Assembly (NCBI GenBank): GCA_030426245.1
Contig: JAUHYZ010000009.1
Location: 1 to 64,000, forward strand
Direction: 5' to 3'
Source: Alphaproteobacteria bacterium
Lineage (GTDB): Bacteria; Pseudomonadota; Alphaproteobacteria; Sphingomonadales; Sphingomonadaceae
Length of the DNA stretch: 64,000 bases
Shown: piece by piece, positions 62,726 through 64,000 of the stretch
Position numbering within the stretch: the first letter of the stretch is position 1
How the letters are laid out: each line of letters starts with the position of its first letter
Translations under genes and position numbers: made by a program
Notes under the pieces: generated by a model
What the model was told of the DNA's origin: nothing
The model's database searches: none
The model's input: only the letters and a program-made list of their open reading frames with translations

Positions 62726-64000
62726 TCAGACTTGCGTTCCGCTGTCGAGATTCAGCCGCCTGAGGCGCAGTGCATTGCCGATGACGGAGACCGAACTCAA
62801 ACTCATCGCGGCAGCGGCGATCATCGGGCTGAGCAACAGGCCGAATGCAGGATAGAGCACACCGGCGGCGAGCGGTATGCCCAGCGTGTTATAGCCGAAG
62901 GCGAAGATCAGGTTCTGGCGGATATTGCGCATCGTGGCGCGCGATAGATGGATCGCCTGCGCCGCGCCCAGCAGGTCGCCGCGCACCAGCGTCACGCCTG
63001 CACTTTCCATCGCCACATCCGTGCCGGTGCCCATGGCGATGCCGACATCCGCCGCCGCCAGCGCCGGGGCGTCGTTAATTCCGTCGCCCGCCATGGCGAC
63101 CTTGCGGCCTTCCCGCTTCAATTCCTCGATCTTGCGATGCTTGTCTTCCGGCGAGACATTCGCCTCCACCTCGTCGATGCCCAACTGGCGCGCCACGGCA
63201 TCCGCGGTTGCGCGGCTGTCGCCGGTGAGCATCACAATGCGGATGCCGCGCCGATGGATCGCCTTGATCGCGGCAGGCGTGGTTTCCTTGATCGGATCCG
63301 CCACAGCCAGCAATCCGGCAGGGCTGCCGCCCACCGAAACGAACATCACGGTTTGGCCCTTGCTGCGGCCTTCTTCGGCGCTGGCCAGCCAGCCTTCATC
63401 CGCCGCGCCGATGCCGCGCATCATCTTTTCATTGCCGATCGCCACGCGCTTGCCGGCAACGCTTGCCTCGATGCCCTGGCCGGTGGTGGAAGCAAGATCG
63501 GTGGCTTCCTCTATCGCGATGCCGCGCGCCTTTGCCCCTTCGACAATCGCTGCGCCCAGCGGATGCTCGCTGCCTTGTTCGACCGCTGCGGCCAATGTCA
63601 GAAGCTCATCTTCGTCAAAGCCGCCGTATGGCGTAACCGCCACCAGATCGGGCTTGCCCATGGTGAGCGTGCCGGTCTTGTCGACCACCAGAGTATCGAT
63701 GCCTTCCAGCGTTTCCAGCGCTTCGGCGTTGCGTATCAGGATGCCGTGCTGTGCGCCCTTGCCGGTGCCGGTCATGATCGACATCGGTGTGGCGAGGCCG
63801 AGCGCGCAGGGGCAGGCGATGATCAGCACGGCGATCGCATTGACCAGAGCGTAGGCGAGCGCCGGGCTCGGCCCCCAGATGCTCCAGCCGACGAATGTCA
63901 CCGCTGCTGCGGCGACGACCGAGGGCACGAACCATCCGGCAACCGTGTCGGCAAGGCGCTGGATCGGCGCGCGGCTGCGCTGCGCCTCTGCGACCATCTG
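62726..64000 (-). CDS. Copper-type P1B ATPase (partial, N-terminus beyond the window)
   Basis: At least 424 residues are in view, running off the window edge. The transmembrane CPC metal-site motif appears in '[13 protein letters not shown]', the phosphorylation motif is 'DKTGTLTMG', the HP element lies in '[10 protein letters not shown]', and the hinge is '[10 protein letters not shown]'. C-terminal membrane helices have '[11 protein letters not shown]', matching Cu+-ATPase (CopA-like) metal ligands Y/N. It probably exports Cu+. The missing part should contain N-terminal metal-binding domain(s) and the first six helices. Confidence 0.93.
   Translation of the reverse strand, partial: QMVAEAQRSRAPIQRLADTVAGWFVPSVVAAAAVTFVGWSIWGPSPALAYALVNAIAVLIIACPCALGLATPMSIMTGTGKGAQHGILIRNAEALETLEGIDTLVVDKTGTLTMGKPDLVAVTPYGGFDEDELLTLAAAVEQGSEHPLGAAIVEGAKARGIAIEEATDLASTTGQGIEASVAGKRVAIGNEKMMRGIGAADEGWLASAEEGRSKGQTVMFVSVGGSPAGLLAVADPIKETTPAAIKAIHRRGIRIVMLTGDSRATADAVARQLGIDEVEANVSPEDKHRKIEELKREGRKVAMAGDGINDAPALAAADVGIAMGTGTDVAMESAGVTLVRGDLLGAAQAIHLSRATMRNIRQNLIFAFGYNTLGIPLAAGVLYPAFGLLLSPMIAAAAMSLSSVSVIGNALRLRRLNLDSGTQV

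Overview
The window looks like chromosomal DNA of an alphaproteobacterium in the Sphingomonadales (Sphingomonadaceae/Erythrobacteraceae type). The basis is high GC, the gene order SUMT–DUF2849–sulfite reductase–DUF934–APS reductase, an EL222-like LOV-HTH photoreceptor, and a catabolic and sulfatase gene load typical of that order. This is inference from gene content; no database was searched. I see no insertion sequence, prophage or CRISPR array.

Layout. 0–8 kb: Bax-inhibitor-like membrane protein, lipoprotein, tRNA-Ala(CGC), then obgE–proB–NAD-dependent epimerase, a sulfotransferase and an oligosaccharide flippase. 8–15.4 kb (minus strand): two tightly overlapping sulfur operons, sseA–metC–mscS and cobA/SUMT–DUF2849–cysI–DUF934–cysH. 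15.4–17.4 kb: a Pro-rich membrane protein and queF. 17.6–27.3 kb: an apparent catabolic island. A plus-strand pair (short MetE-like methyltransferase plus SMP-30 lactonase) converges on a bidirectional terminator with a minus-strand operon (MFS transporter, amidohydrolase, HTH–methyltransferase-like fusion, Zn-ribbon protein, second MetE-like protein). An AraC regulator lies upstream. 27.3–30.4 kb: aldo/keto reductase, trhO, glutathione transferase, ugd.

30.7–44.2 kb: a self-contained sulfatase module of three paralogous exported sulfatases, all with the CxPxR formylglycine motif, plus their own formylglycine-generating enzyme. It is divergent from a LysR regulator. Downstream of LysR on the plus strand are a PhyH oxygenase, a YciI-like protein, an SDR–dienelactone hydrolase fusion whose catalytic Tyr is replaced by His, and an SfnG/RutA-like flavin monooxygenase. 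44.3–50 kb: a tripartite RND efflux operon. 50.1–54.4 kb: L-lactate permease family transporter, tRNA-Thr(TGT), an RNase-H-like hypothetical and rarA. 54.4–61.3 kb: membrane protein, GT4 glycosyltransferase, multi-PAS GGDEF–EAL protein, LOV-HTH photoreceptor and an outer-membrane beta-barrel protein. A 51-codon decayed copy of that barrel gene lies on the other side of the LOV gene. 61.3–64 kb: DUF2254 protein and a copper-type P1B ATPase cut by the window edge.

Sulfur is a recurring theme: inorganic sulfate reduction, transsulfuration, sulfurtransferases, sulfotransferase, sulfatases with FGE, and a possible organosulfur monooxygenase. The most novel-looking parts are the double MetE-like island, the sulfatase/LysR/SDR–DLH region and the LOV gene flanked by a barrel gene and its relic. 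Their substrates cannot be read from sequence alone.
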